From: Paenibacillus_E qinlingensis_A
GTDB lineage: Bacteria; Bacillota; Bacilli; Paenibacillales; NBRC-103111
DNA length: 64,000 nucleotides
Direction: 5' to 3'
Assembly (NCBI RefSeq): GCF_031455095.1
Contig: NZ_JAVDSB010000008.1
Span: 1-64,000, forward strand
The position numbers and the translations under genes were made by a program. Below, one piece after another: positions 1-7,851 of this stretch. The stretch's first letter is position 1. Every line of letters starts with the position of its first letter. The notes under the pieces were generated by a model, which was not told where the DNA came from, made no database searches, and saw only the letters and a program-made list of their open reading frames with translations.

Positions 1-2
1 AC

Positions 3-68
3 TATGCACTGCCTGTCAGCTATGTACTTCCGCCACCTCGCGGTGCACTGGAGACTTTCACTCCTTAG
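3..68 (+). CDS. possible 3' end of a gene truncated by the window edge
   Basis: One frame stays open from the window edge to a TAG at 66-68 and would end in the residues PPPRGALETFTP. A small hairpin (73-88) and a strong terminator (91-124) follow at once, as expected behind a gene. With only 21 codons visible no family can be named, and a second frame is also open by chance, so this could equally be non-coding. Confidence 0.3.
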   Translation, partial: YALPVSYVLPPPRGALETFTP

Positions 69-90
69 TCGATGCGCTGCCAAGCGCACA

Positions 91-124
91 AAAAACAACC
101 TCACTTTAAGTGAGGTTGTTTTTT
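91..124 (+). terminator. rho-independent terminator
   Basis: A near-perfect inverted repeat (about 16 bp arms around base 107) whose core is AACCTCACTT/AAGTGAGGTT, flanked by A-runs on the left and T-runs on the right, so it can end transcription in both directions. Confidence 0.85.
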
Positions 125-257
125 AGGGCTATTAATCGTCAATACCGTTATTACATACCAGTTAGTGGGCTATTTGGGTTCTTTATTATTCGTATAAACA
201 ATTTACATATAGGAGAAAACATTAGATGACTAAATAAACTCTATTATTTCAAAAGAA

Positions 258-1127
258 ATGAGTGATTGTATGTATTACTATAAAGAAGAACTCATTAATC
301 AAATTGTTCCAGACAAACCTGATCCAGCAGCAGCTAAAGTCTTACAAGAAGCGCTAGGTGGGCAATTTGGTGAGATGAGAACCATGATGCAATATTCGTT
401 TCAAAGCTCTAATTTCCGAGGTAAAGCTACACAATATCGCGATTTAATCCGCGGGGTATTTCTAGAAGAGATTTCTCACGTTGAACTGGTTCAAAATACG
501 ATAAATCAATTACTGAATGATTCTGGTAACTCCTTTGGTGTAGGAAATGCAGGTATGGATGGCGCACCACTTGATGAAGCAGTCAAACATGCAAATCCCC
601 ACCATTTCATTGTCGGCGCTCAGGCTTCTTTACCGGTAGATGCTGGTGGTAACCCCTGGAATGGTTCCTGGGTATATTCACATGGTAATCTAATTGCTGA
701 TTTATTGAATAACTTAGTTCTAGAATCGACAGGAGTCCTTCAAAAAACCAGAATTTATGAAATGAGCTCTAATAAAACGTTAAGGGAGACACTTGGGTTC
801 CTCATCGTTCGTGATAATGCCCACCAAAATGCTTTTGCAAAAGCTTTAGAAACTTTAGGTGTTGATTGGGGGAAACTGTTCCCCGTTCCTAATTACGATA
901 TTAATAAGTATCCTGAGTGCAGAAAATTTGTAGAAATGGGATATCACAATATTCAGTTTAATTTTCGTTTAGATGAAACACGGATTAGTGAAGTCTACCA
1001 AGGTGCTTCACCAAGTAGAAATAATGGTCAGCTTTTAGTAACCCCGCCGCCGTTGGGATTCCCAGTCCCTCAACTACCTGACATGCCAAATGAGCATAGT
1101 CCGGGATTGCAAGATATGTTTGTGTAA
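258..1127 (+). CDS. manganese catalase (non-haem)
   Basis: Dimanganese catalase family: it splits hydrogen peroxide into water and oxygen with a two-Mn centre in a four-helix bundle. The start of the family (YYKEEL, then PDPAAAKVLQE and GGQFGEMRTMMQY) is clear; Glu39 and the ExxH at 71-74 are probable metal ligands, and a second bundle half carries RDNAHQ. At 289 residues it is full length, with the proline-rich C-terminal arm usual for this family. Relatives are often spore-coat or spore-associated (CotJC, YjqC), which fits the other spore-type genes nearby. The start is uncertain: no good ribosome site precedes 258 or the in-frame ATG at 270. The only strong site (AGGAG at 211) serves a four-codon ORF, MTK, at 226-237. 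A terminator follows. Confidence 0.93.
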   Translation: MSDCMYYYKEELINQIVPDKPDPAAAKVLQEALGGQFGEMRTMMQYSFQSSNFRGKATQYRDLIRGVFLEEISHVELVQNTINQLLNDSGNSFGVGNAGMDGAPLDEAVKHANPHHFIVGAQASLPVDAGGNPWNGSWVYSHGNLIADLLNNLVLESTGVLQKTRIYEMSSNKTLRETLGFLIVRDNAHQNAFAKALETLGVDWGKLFPVPNYDINKYPECRKFVEMGYHNIQFNFRLDETRISEVYQGASPSRNNGQLLVTPPPLGFPVPQLPDMPNEHSPGLQDMFV

Positions 1128-1142
1128 AGTTCGGATACGTTG

Positions 1143-1184
1143 TAGGCTTACTCCTGGATTATCAGGCGTAAGCCTATTTCATTT
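1143..1184 (+). terminator. terminator of the catalase gene
   Basis: Inverted repeat TAGGCTTAC / GTAAGCCTA with further inner pairing (CCTG/CAGG), followed by TTTCATTT, 16 bases after the catalase stop. Confidence 0.75.
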
Positions 1185-1196
1185 CGATGATACTAA

Positions 1197-1385
1197 TTAG
1201 TCCCTATCATTATCATTACTGAAAATTTCATCCAGCTCTGAACTATGTTCGTTTGCAGCTGCCTGGATCGCTTGATCGACTTCATTACTCCCTTGAATTT
1301 GCTCCGCAGCTTCGGCTTGATTGTTCAGTTGTTCAACAATTTGACCAGCGCCATGTGCGCCTTGATGTCCTCGACTCGATGTCAT
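1197..1385 (-). CDS. small acidic hypothetical protein (62 aa)
   Basis: A 62-residue hydrophilic protein rich in Gln, Glu, Asn and Asp, with no membrane segment and no cysteine. It starts MTSSRGHQG and ends in an acidic tail (DEIFSNDNDRD). A strong ribosome site (AAGGGAGG) lies 10 bases before the ATG, so it is very probably translated. The middle (about residues 15-50) looks helical, with Ile/Val/Leu and Ala in heptad-like spacing. I do not recognise the family. Small Q/E-rich helical proteins of this kind in Bacillales are often spore-associated, but nothing in the sequence proves it. Confidence 0.7.
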   Translation of the reverse strand: MTSSRGHQGAHGAGQIVEQLNNQAEAAEQIQGSNEVDQAIQAAANEHSSELDEIFSNDNDRD

Positions 1386-1458
1386 TGTTGTAGTACCCTC
1401 CCTTTTCGGTAAATGGACTTCCAGCTATATTATGGCGCTATTTTCCACCCTTATTCAA

Positions 1459-3133
1459 TTACAACTGAATAATAATCGGCAATATCATTGGCCTTCTTTT
1501 AGTTTGGGTGTATAAATATTTACCAACGGCTTCTTTAAGCGCTTGTTTATAGAGCCCCCATTGGTTCGTTTTGGCATCTTGCAGCTGTGTGATGGTTGTT
1601 AGTGCTATTCGATATACCTCCTCCATTAACTCCTCTGACTCCTTAACATACACGAATCCGCGGGATATAATATCTGGTCCTGATACAACGGTGCCATCCG
1701 ATTTACTGAGAGATAGCACAAAGATTAGAATGCCATCTTCAGATAACACTTTTCGATCGCGTAAAACGATATGACCAACATCTCCAATACCGAGTCCATC
1801 TACCAATGTATTTCCATTCGGAATATGGCGCTCTTGCCGAGCGATAGAGCCTGTAAAATCAACAACCTCGCCGTTATTGATGATAAATATATTATCCGAA
1901 TTCACTCCAACAGCTTCAGCTAATAAACGGTGCTGATACAACATGCGGTACTCCCCATGTATAGTGGATAAAGTATTGAGGCTTCATTAAGGTCAGCATG
2001 AGTTTTAATTCTTCCTGACTAGCATGACCGGATACATGCATGCCCGTTACCGATCCGGAGCCGTAGATCACTTTAACTCCTTTCGCAAATAAGTTATCTA
2101 CGATACGAGATACGTTCCGTTCGTTACCAGGAATAGGTGTCGCTGCTAAAATCACTGTATCGCCTTGAGAAACACCTACTTGACGGTGTGTACCACTCGC
2201 TATACGAGCTAAAGCAGCCATGGGTTCCCCTTGACTACCCGTACATAGGATAACGAGTTCGTGAGGAGGGTAACGATTCACATCTTGAGCTTCAATCAAC
2301 ATATCGGGAGGCATTCTCAAATATCCAAGAGTTAAGGCTATATCCACGACGTTGATCATGCTTCTACCTACGAGGGCGATTTTACGGTTCGTTTTTTCTG
2401 CAGCAACAATGACTTGCTGCAACCTGTTGACGTTAGAGGCGAAGGTTGATAAAAATATTTTACCTGTAGCTTTGGACAATTCTTCCTCAATATGATTGCC
2501 TACAAAGCGTTCAGAAGGTGTGAAGCCAGGCCGCTCCGCATTCGTACTCTCGGAGAGTAGAGCAAGTACTCCCTTTTGACCAATCGCTGCCATCTTATGA
2601 ATATCTGCGTATTGTTCGTTTACCGGAGTTAAATCAAACTTAAAGTCGCCTGTATGTACAACTACGCCTTGTGGGGTATCTAAGACGATACCTAAGCAAT
2701 CAGGAATGCTGTGATTCGTCCGAAAGAAGCTAAGCGGAATATCCCCTAATGTAAGATTAGTACTTGCATCAATCTCATGCAGCATAGTCGTGCCCAAAAG
2801 TCCGTGTTCTTTCAGTTTTCCCTTTATTAGCCCAAGTGTAAGTCGTGTAGCATAAATGGGCATGTTCAACTGTTTAATAATATAGGGAATACCGCCAATA
2901 TGATCCTCGTGTCCATGAGTTATAACCAAACCCCTTACTTTATCTCTATGTTCAAGTAAATAGGAGATATCGGGAATAATCAGATCTATGCCTAACAGGC
3001 TTTCATCTGGAAATTTGGAACCACAGTCGATAACAATGAGGTCATTGTTATATTGAATGACATACATATTTTTACCAATTTCATTCACACCACCAAGAGC
3101 TATAATTGATAGCTTTTCCTGGGCTGATTTCAA
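1459..3133 (-). pseudogene. RNase J-type beta-CASP ribonuclease, frameshifted
   Basis: The first part (3133-1916) encodes the metallo-beta-lactamase core, with ALGGVNEIGKNMY at the N-terminus and the metal motif HGHEDH (His73, His75, Asp77, His78), plus the beta-CASP domain up to KPQYFI. The rest (1944-1459) continues the same protein in another frame from HGEYRMLYQH to the typical end RRPMILPIIIQL. One extra base near 1962-1967 breaks the frame: ATC-CAC-T-ATA stands where the family has Ile-Pro-Ile/Val-His. The first frame runs out 18 codons later, losing the C-terminal domain. The start is most likely TTG 3133 because GGAGG lies 8 bases before it; the upstream ATG at 3148 overlaps that site. 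Intact relatives mature and degrade mRNA. It may be a decayed extra copy, or the base may be a sequencing error. Confidence 0.85.
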
Positions 3134-3154
3134 AATAAAAACCTCCATAGTAAA

Positions 3155-3259
3155 TTATTCCATTCTAAGTAAGTTCCGTCTGTTAATAATGTTACATATA
3201 AAACACTTCGTCTTTTTCCCTTTTACCAATTGCTCATTTTCGCAAAGTAAACAACGCAT
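3155..3259 (-). CDS. four-cysteine microprotein, putative zinc-binding (34 aa)
   Basis: A 34-codon ORF starting MRCLLCENEQ, with cysteines at 3, 6, 19 and 22: two CxxC pairs separated by 12 residues, the spacing of a minimal zinc ribbon. It has an excellent ribosome site (AGAGGTG, 7 bases before the ATG) and ends only 21 bases before the TTG of the RNase J gene, so the two are probably one transcript. The C-terminal part is basic and Asn-rich (INRRNLL). It could be a small RNA- or protein-binding partner or a leader peptide. The family is not recognised and the function is unknown. Confidence 0.6.
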   Translation of the reverse strand: MRCLLCENEQLVKGKKTKCFICNIINRRNLLRME

Positions 3260-3412
3260 GTAATCACCTCTCTTTTATTCTGTCCAAAGAAAATAATCAA
3301 AAATTCACTTTTCAGTATTTTTATTCTATATCTAGTTATAACTATCAAGTTGGCATGGACATACTATCTAAAATTTCAGTCACATTACAATAGGGGGGGG
3401 GAAATTATTAGA

Positions 3413-4276
3413 ATGGAACATCATCAGTTTGGAGATATGGAAGATACTATGGCAAATCATTATATACCTATGACTTCCGTTAGAAGCGGTGAGGGTGAAC
3501 AGGTTAGCCTCGATCTTTTCTGCTATACCAATCAAATCGTTAACATAAGTATGGTTGGCACTGCCGAATATTGGGTGTTAGTGGATACTGGCATGCCGCA
3601 ATCCGCTAAGCGTATTCTGAAAGTCGTAGAAGATCGTTTTGGTGCAGGCTCGAAACCAAAGGCCATTATTTTAACACATGGGCACTTTGATCACGTTGGT
3701 GGTGTTATTGATCTCGTTGAAGCATGGAACGTAATGGTATATGCCCACGAGTTAGAAATACCTTATCTAACTGGACAAGCCAGTTATCCGGAACCTGACG
3801 GCTCTGTTGAAGGCGGACTTATAGCCAAAATTTCACCATTCTTTCCAAATGAACCTATTAATCTTGGGAGTCATGTACATACTTTACCCTCTAATGGCAG
3901 TATCCCAGGCATGCCTGAATGGCGATGGATCCATACACCAGGCCATACGCCTGGGCATGTCTCGCTTTTCCGGGATAAGGACAGGGCGCTTATTGCAGGT
4001 GATGCATTTGTAACGGTTGAGCAGGATTCACTGTACAAAGTTTTAACTCAGAAAAAGCAGTTAACAGGGCCACCGGTATATTTCACAACCGATTGGCATG
4101 CTGCTGAGCTCTCTGTCAGAAAGTTAGTAACTCTACAACCGAGTGTAGCCATTACTGGCCATGGGGTACCTATGTCTGACGAGGAACTAACATGCGGATT
4201 GTCTCAATTGGTGTCCGATTTCAAACGGATAGCTGTGCCCGACCATGGGCGTTATGTTGATAACAAGATTCATTAA
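3413..4276 (+). CDS. metallo-beta-lactamase-fold hydrolase
   Basis: Metallo-beta-lactamase-fold protein of about 287 residues, glyoxalase II-like in layout. The HGHFDHVGG motif gives the HxHxDH zinc site; further ligands are in TPGHTPGH, the Asp of AGDAF and the His of TGHG near the end. The start ATG 3413 is chosen because a G-rich ribosome site (run of G at 3393-3401) lies about 11 bases ahead; the frame is open further upstream but without such a site. There is no signal peptide, so it is probably cytoplasmic. The substrate cannot be told: the fold covers thioesterases, lactonases and glyoxalases. The MFS exporter begins 51 bases later on the same strand and may be co-transcribed. Confidence 0.85.
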   Translation: MEHHQFGDMEDTMANHYIPMTSVRSGEGEQVSLDLFCYTNQIVNISMVGTAEYWVLVDTGMPQSAKRILKVVEDRFGAGSKPKAIILTHGHFDHVGGVIDLVEAWNVMVYAHELEIPYLTGQASYPEPDGSVEGGLIAKISPFFPNEPINLGSHVHTLPSNGSIPGMPEWRWIHTPGHTPGHVSLFRDKDRALIAGDAFVTVEQDSLYKVLTQKKQLTGPPVYFTTDWHAAELSVRKLVTLQPSVAITGHGVPMSDEELTCGLSQLVSDFKRIAVPDHGRYVDNKIH

Positions 4277-4327
4277 TTCGAAAAAGATTGCGCAAATTAA
4301 TGTAAGAGGTGATTACGTGCGTTCCTT

Positions 4328-5566
4328 ATGGTTGGGTACAGGATTTTGAAAACAAATAGTACTAAATGGAGCCTACTTTCAATTGCATCCATCCCATTAA
4401 TTATGACATTGGGTAACTCAATGCTAATCCCCGTTCTCCCCTCAATTCGTAACAAGTTACATATAACTTCGTTACAGGTGAGCTTACTAATTACCGTTTA
4501 CTCTGCAGTTGCAATCATACTTATTCCGATTGCTGGGTATTTGTCCGATCGTTTTGGCAGGAAGATCATCATTATCCCGAGTTTACTCATCACTGGAATA
4601 GGTGGATTGATTTCTGGTTTAGGGGCTTGGTGGTTAGAACACCCCTATGTGGTCATCATGCTCGGTCGAGCGTTACAAGGAGTAGGTGCGGCTGGAGCTT
4701 TTCCCATTGTGCTGCCACTTGTCGGCGACATGTACAAAAATGAAAGTGAAGTTAGTAAAAACCTAGGAATTGTAGAAACAGCCAACACGCTGGGTAAAGT
4801 TCTGAGTCCTATATTAGGGTCGTTACTCGCTTTTGTGGTTTGGTTTCTCCCTTTTCTAACCATTCCTGTTTTGTGCGTAGTCTCTACTTTATTAGTTGCC
4901 TTTTTAGTTAGATCTCCCAAGAAAAAAGATAAAAATGAAGAAAAAGTAACGTTTAGGCACTTTCTTCAAAGCCTTAAGCAAATATTTGTAAACAATGGGC
5001 GTTGGTTAACCGCTATTTTTGCTATAGGTTGCATCTGTATGTTTGTTATTTTTGCGACACTGTTCTATTTATCAGACACACTTGAGGATAAATACCATAT
5101 TAAAGGCATATGGAAAGGATGCGTGATTGCCATCCCTTCAGCAGCGCTATGCCTTGCGTCATACATTACTGGCAAAAAAATTGGTGAAAATAAAACATTA
5201 ATGAAGTGGATTACTCTAAGTGGAATAGTAATTGTGACTGCCTCACTTGTTGTATCTGGCATGGTTCAATCTCTCTACTGGTTAATCACTCTAATTAGTA
5301 TTGCAGGCATTGGTATTGGTGTTACTCTACCCTGCTTAGATTCTTTGATAACGGAAGGAATAGACAAAGCAGAGAGAGGCACAATAACTTCCATCTATAG
5401 TTCTATGAGGTTCATTGGCGTTGCAGTTGGCCCCCCACTGTCTTCAGTTCTTGTGAAATTTTCACCTCAACTTATGTTCTATAGTATCTCTGGCACTTGT
5501 GTAGTTGCTGCGCTGCTTGCTTTATTCGCTATTAAACCAATTCAAGAAGGAAAGACTTCAAAATAA
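4328..5566 (+). CDS. MFS drug-efflux-type transporter
   Basis: A 412-residue, 12-helix major facilitator protein. The first half carries the cytoplasmic loop motif GYLSDRFGRK between helices 2 and 3 and the GRALQGVGAAGAFP region of helix 4, typical of proton-driven drug/H+ antiporters (YfmO/YitG-like). A charged central loop (KKKDKNEEK) separates the two halves. The start is not settled: ATG 4328 has its AGAGGTG 16 bases away, the TTG at 4346 has a weak AGGA, and a GTG at 4317 is out of frame. It follows the hydrolase closely, which suggests export of the hydrolase product or a shared stress response, but that is inference. Confidence 0.88.
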   Translation: MVGYRILKTNSTKWSLLSIASIPLIMTLGNSMLIPVLPSIRNKLHITSLQVSLLITVYSAVAIILIPIAGYLSDRFGRKIIIIPSLLITGIGGLISGLGAWWLEHPYVVIMLGRALQGVGAAGAFPIVLPLVGDMYKNESEVSKNLGIVETANTLGKVLSPILGSLLAFVVWFLPFLTIPVLCVVSTLLVAFLVRSPKKKDKNEEKVTFRHFLQSLKQIFVNNGRWLTAIFAIGCICMFVIFATLFYLSDTLEDKYHIKGIWKGCVIAIPSAALCLASYITGKKIGENKTLMKWITLSGIVIVTASLVVSGMVQSLYWLITLISIAGIGIGVTLPCLDSLITEGIDKAERGTITSIYSSMRFIGVAVGPPLSSVLVKFSPQLMFYSISGTCVVAALLALFAIKPIQEGKTSK

Positions 5567-5572
5567 AGAAAA

Positions 5573-5598
5573 TCTCCTATTTATGGAGGTCTTTTTTC
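5573..5598 (+). terminator. weak terminator after the MFS gene
   Basis: A short hairpin, CTCC/GGAG around TATTTAT, followed by TCTTTTTT. The stem is short, so read-through into the next small gene is likely. Confidence 0.45.
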
Positions 5599-5638
5599 AC
5601 AAAGATAATACATCATATTCTCAGGAGGTTTTTTCAAT

Positions 5639-5740
5639 TTGAAAAATAAATCGTTCATCTCTGCACGTTTAATTGCTAGTTCAATAGGAATTGCAACAGC
5701 TGTTTCTTTTCCGATCTACTTTGCAATGAAGGGAAAATAA
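5639..5740 (+). CDS. 33-residue putative membrane peptide
   Basis: A TTG-started ORF of 33 codons with AGGAGG 10 bases ahead. The product begins with a basic KNKSFISARL and then one hydrophobic helix (about residues 11-30, IASSIGIATAVSFPIYFAM), ending MKGK. That is the form of a single-pass membrane peptide with its N-terminus inside. It lies between the MFS gene and the repeat-protein gene. I do not recognise it. The ribosome site is the main support; the coding claim rests on that and on the clean hydrophobic profile. Confidence 0.55.
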   Translation: MKNKSFISARLIASSIGIATAVSFPIYFAMKGK

Positions 5741-5874
5741 ATGAGAATGAGAAGTTGTATCAAGTGATCATGTTCGGTTAAATAACCAATTATTCACAGG
5801 ATAAAAGCAAGCTGAATCCTAATAATAATGTAGGCTTCTAAGGCCAATATAGATATTTTGGGAGGGACAATACA

Positions 5875-6615
5875 ATGAATCAATTCGGACAGCAAAACCT
5901 TAACAATGCATCTCAATCGTCTTATACAAACGGAAACGCTAATTCATTTACACAGAATACTTCACAGCCAGTCATTTCTCATTATGGCGGCTACCAAGCA
6001 CAAAATTCGCAGCACAGCATTCGAAATAACCATGCATCCCAAAACAATGCTTATTCTCAAAACGCTTCACAGCCAGTCATTTCACATTATGGCGGCTACC
6101 AAGCACAAAATTCGCAGCACAGCATTCGGAATAACCATACATCCCAAATCAATGCTTACTCTCAAAACGCCTCACAGCCAGTAATTTCACATTATGGCGG
6201 CTACCAAGCACAGAATTCGCAGCACAGCATTCGGAATAACCATACATCCCAAAACAATGCTTACTCTCAAAACGCCTCACAGCCGGTCATTTCTCATTAT
6301 GGCGGCTACCAGGCACAGAATTCACAGCACAGCATTCGGAATAACCATACATCCCAAATCAATGCTTACTCTCAAAACGCTTCACAGCCGGTCATTTCTC
6401 ATTACGGCGGCTATCAGGCACAGAATTCCCAGAATAGCATTCAGCCTAATCATGCATCCCAAATCAATGCTTACTCTCAAAACGCTTCACAGCCGGTCAT
6501 TTCTCATTACGGCGGCTATCAGGCACAGAACTCGCAGCACAGCGGATATCCACAACAAGGATCAATACAATCATCACAACCGGTTATCGCACACTACGGA
6601 TATACCAGTAACTAA
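5875..6615 (+). CDS. 35-residue-repeat protein, Asn/Gln/Ser/His/Tyr-rich
   Basis: A 246-residue protein of low complexity, preceded by a good GGGAGG site. After a leader of about 30 residues it is built of five full copies and two partial copies of a 35-residue unit. Each unit begins SQPVISHYGGYQAQNSQ and continues HSIRNNH..SQ.NAYSQNA. The last copy degenerates to QPVIAHYGYTSN. There is no signal peptide, membrane helix, lysine or cysteine. The DNA units (105 bp) are nearly identical, so the gene can gain or lose copies. The composition resembles spore-coat or exosporium structural proteins and small acid-soluble repeat proteins, but no sequence motif of either is present. Its neighbours (WGxxGxxG and DUF3231 proteins) support a spore or envelope role. 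Function unknown. Confidence 0.85.
   Translation: MNQFGQQNLNNASQSSYTNGNANSFTQNTSQPVISHYGGYQAQNSQHSIRNNHASQNNAYSQNASQPVISHYGGYQAQNSQHSIRNNHTSQINAYSQNASQPVISHYGGYQAQNSQHSIRNNHTSQNNAYSQNASQPVISHYGGYQAQNSQHSIRNNHTSQINAYSQNASQPVISHYGGYQAQNSQNSIQPNHASQINAYSQNASQPVISHYGGYQAQNSQHSGYPQQGSIQSSQPVIAHYGYTSN
5965..6560 (+). repeat. in-gene tandem repeat, 105-bp unit
   Basis: Successive copies keep the same order of blocks at 105-bp steps (for example CAGCC[A/G]GT[C/A]ATTTC, then GGCGGCTA[C/T]CA[A/G]GCACA). Copies 1-4 differ at only a few third positions and at Ala/Thr and Asn/Ile codons; copy 5 is more diverged and copy 6 is cut short. Because the unit length is a multiple of three, a second frame also stays open through much of the array. 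Confidence 0.9.
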
Positions 6616-6635
6616 TTTAGTCGAATAAGTAAATT

Positions 6636-6679
6636 GAGGACCTTCACCTCGTGTTAATAGAGATGAAAGTCCTCTTTTA
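6636..6679 (+). terminator. terminator of the repeat-protein gene
   Basis: GAGGACCTTCACCTC pairs imperfectly with GAGATGAAAGTCCTC around a short loop and is followed by TTTTAT. Confidence 0.65.
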
Positions 6680-6698
6680 TACTGTCCCCTTACCCGTA

Positions 6699-6776
6699 TC
6701 AAGACACTTTTTTCATATTGACTGTCATACATTGTGGGACTATGAGTTTATGATTAATTCCACTAACTCCCCCCAT
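6699..6776 (-). CDS. possible 25-residue peptide
   Basis: On the minus strand an ATG at 6776 follows a very strong ribosome site (GGAGGTG, 6 bases away) and opens 25 codons, MGGVSGINHK...MKKVS. The only support is the ribosome site and clean stop; the length is close to what chance allows. It lies alone between two plus-strand genes. Function unknown. Confidence 0.35.
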   Translation of the reverse strand: MGGVSGINHKLIVPQCMTVNMKKVS

Positions 6777-6844
6777 TAAAAATCACCTCCATTGAACACC
6801 CTAACAAGCGAAAGCAAAATAGAGTTGAGAGGAGATTGGTCATT

Positions 6845-7231
6845 ATGAAAAAAGTTCAAACTCTTACATTAGCTGTTTTATTAACATCAGCATTAAGTTT
6901 TGGAACCGTTGGTGCACATGAAAATACAGGGACTGGTATGAATTCTTCAACGGGTTCAACAAGTATAAATTCAAATAGTAATTTGAATAATTACGGTGCT
7001 TATGGCACAAATACAGGAACGATTAGCTCCCCTGCTGCGTCTCCCAGTACTAATCTAAACCAAGCGAATTACAGCAATGGAATACAATCTTACTCTAATA
7101 ATCCAAATTCGATCCGCACTTACGATACCATAAATTCAGAATCAAATAATTCAAATTGGGGGTGGCTTGGATTACTTGGTCTGATTGGCCTAGCTGGAAT
7201 GAGATCAAGAAATAATGTTGGAGAAAGATAA
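6845..7231 (+). CDS. secreted protein with WGxxGxxG-type C-terminal helix
   Basis: About 128 residues. It has an N-terminal signal peptide (MKKVQTLTLAVLLTSALSFG, cut probably after VGA), a middle of some 75 residues rich in Asn, Ser, Thr and Gly, and a C-terminal hydrophobic segment WGWLGLLGLIGLAGM followed by basic RSRNN. That end is the WGxxGxxG sorting-like signal found in Bacillales surface proteins. The start is taken as ATG 6845 because GAGGAG lies about 10 bases before it; a TTG at 6836 is too near that site. The mature protein should be outside the cell, held or sorted by its tail. Function unknown. Confidence 0.82.
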   Translation: MKKVQTLTLAVLLTSALSFGTVGAHENTGTGMNSSTGSTSINSNSNLNNYGAYGTNTGTISSPAASPSTNLNQANYSNGIQSYSNNPNSIRTYDTINSESNNSNWGWLGLLGLIGLAGMRSRNNVGER

Positions 7232-7272
7232 TAGTAAAGATAAATATTGATATTTGAGGAGGATATAATTAA

Positions 7273-7791
7273 ATGGGGATTTTAAGTGGAAATCCAAAAG
7301 ATGAACCTCTGCACTACGGTGAAATTTATAGTGTTTGGCAGGCATCTACAGTAGCTAAAGGGGCTTTATCTTGCTATCAAGCTTATTTAAATCACTCAGG
7401 TGACAAAGAACTAAAAAAAATTTTGGATGGTCTTATTGATCAAGCAAAGCTTGAGATTAAAGAGCTAGATAAGATTCTTGTTGATAACGGAATTCCACCA
7501 ATTCCAATGCTTCCTGAAAGACCGTCTGTTAAGCTTGAAGACATTCCCGTTGGTGCAAGATTTTCAGACCCTGAAATTTCAGCTAAAATCGCTGCTGACG
7601 CTTCACTTGGACTAGTTGCTTGCAGTCAAGCTATGGGACAAGCGATTAGAGAAGATATCGGCGCTCTTTTCGCAAAGTACCATATTACTAAAGCAGCCCA
7701 AGGATTAAAAATACTTGAAATGAGTAAAGATAAAGGCTGGCTTGTTCCTCCACCTCTACAAATTAAAAGACCTGAGACTGTTAATGCTTAA
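7273..7791 (+). CDS. DUF3231 family protein (ferritin-like helical bundle, spore-coat-like)
   Basis: A 172-residue single-domain member of the DUF3231 family. Typical features are the start MGILSGNPKDEPLHYGEI, the central block ERPSVKLEDIPVGARFSDPEI, and the end KGWLVPPPLQIK. The protein is mostly helical and resembles half of the longer two-domain members and CotF-like coat proteins. A good GAGGA site lies 10 bases before the ATG. The biochemical role is not known; the family occurs mainly in spore formers. It is 41 bases downstream of the WGxxGxxG gene and may share its transcript. Confidence 0.85.
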   Translation: MGILSGNPKDEPLHYGEIYSVWQASTVAKGALSCYQAYLNHSGDKELKKILDGLIDQAKLEIKELDKILVDNGIPPIPMLPERPSVKLEDIPVGARFSDPEISAKIAADASLGLVACSQAMGQAIREDIGALFAKYHITKAAQGLKILEMSKDKGWLVPPPLQIKRPETVNA

Positions 7792-7803
7792 AGTTAAAAA
7801 AAT

Positions 7804-7839
7804 GAGCAGGATCCCCGTGGGATTCTGCTCACCTTTTTA
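7804..7839 (+). terminator. terminator of the DUF3231 gene
   Basis: GAGCAGGATCC pairs with GGGATTCTGCTC around CCGT and is followed by ACCTTTTTAA. It could also serve the converging alcohol dehydrogenase gene. Confidence 0.8.
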
Positions 7840-7851
7840 ACTACGAAAATA

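Noticed and set aside
1..90. T-box or other riboswitch fragment on the minus strand (CACCGCGAGGTGG)
   Set aside because: It recalls a T-box antiterminator core but lacks the TGGNACCGCG match, and no regulated gene lies in the right direction within the window.
5906..6628. Long open frames (92 and 144 codons) overlapping the repeat protein in another frame
   Set aside because: They arise because the 105-bp unit is a multiple of three and lacks stops in that frame; no ribosome site, and the main frame has one.
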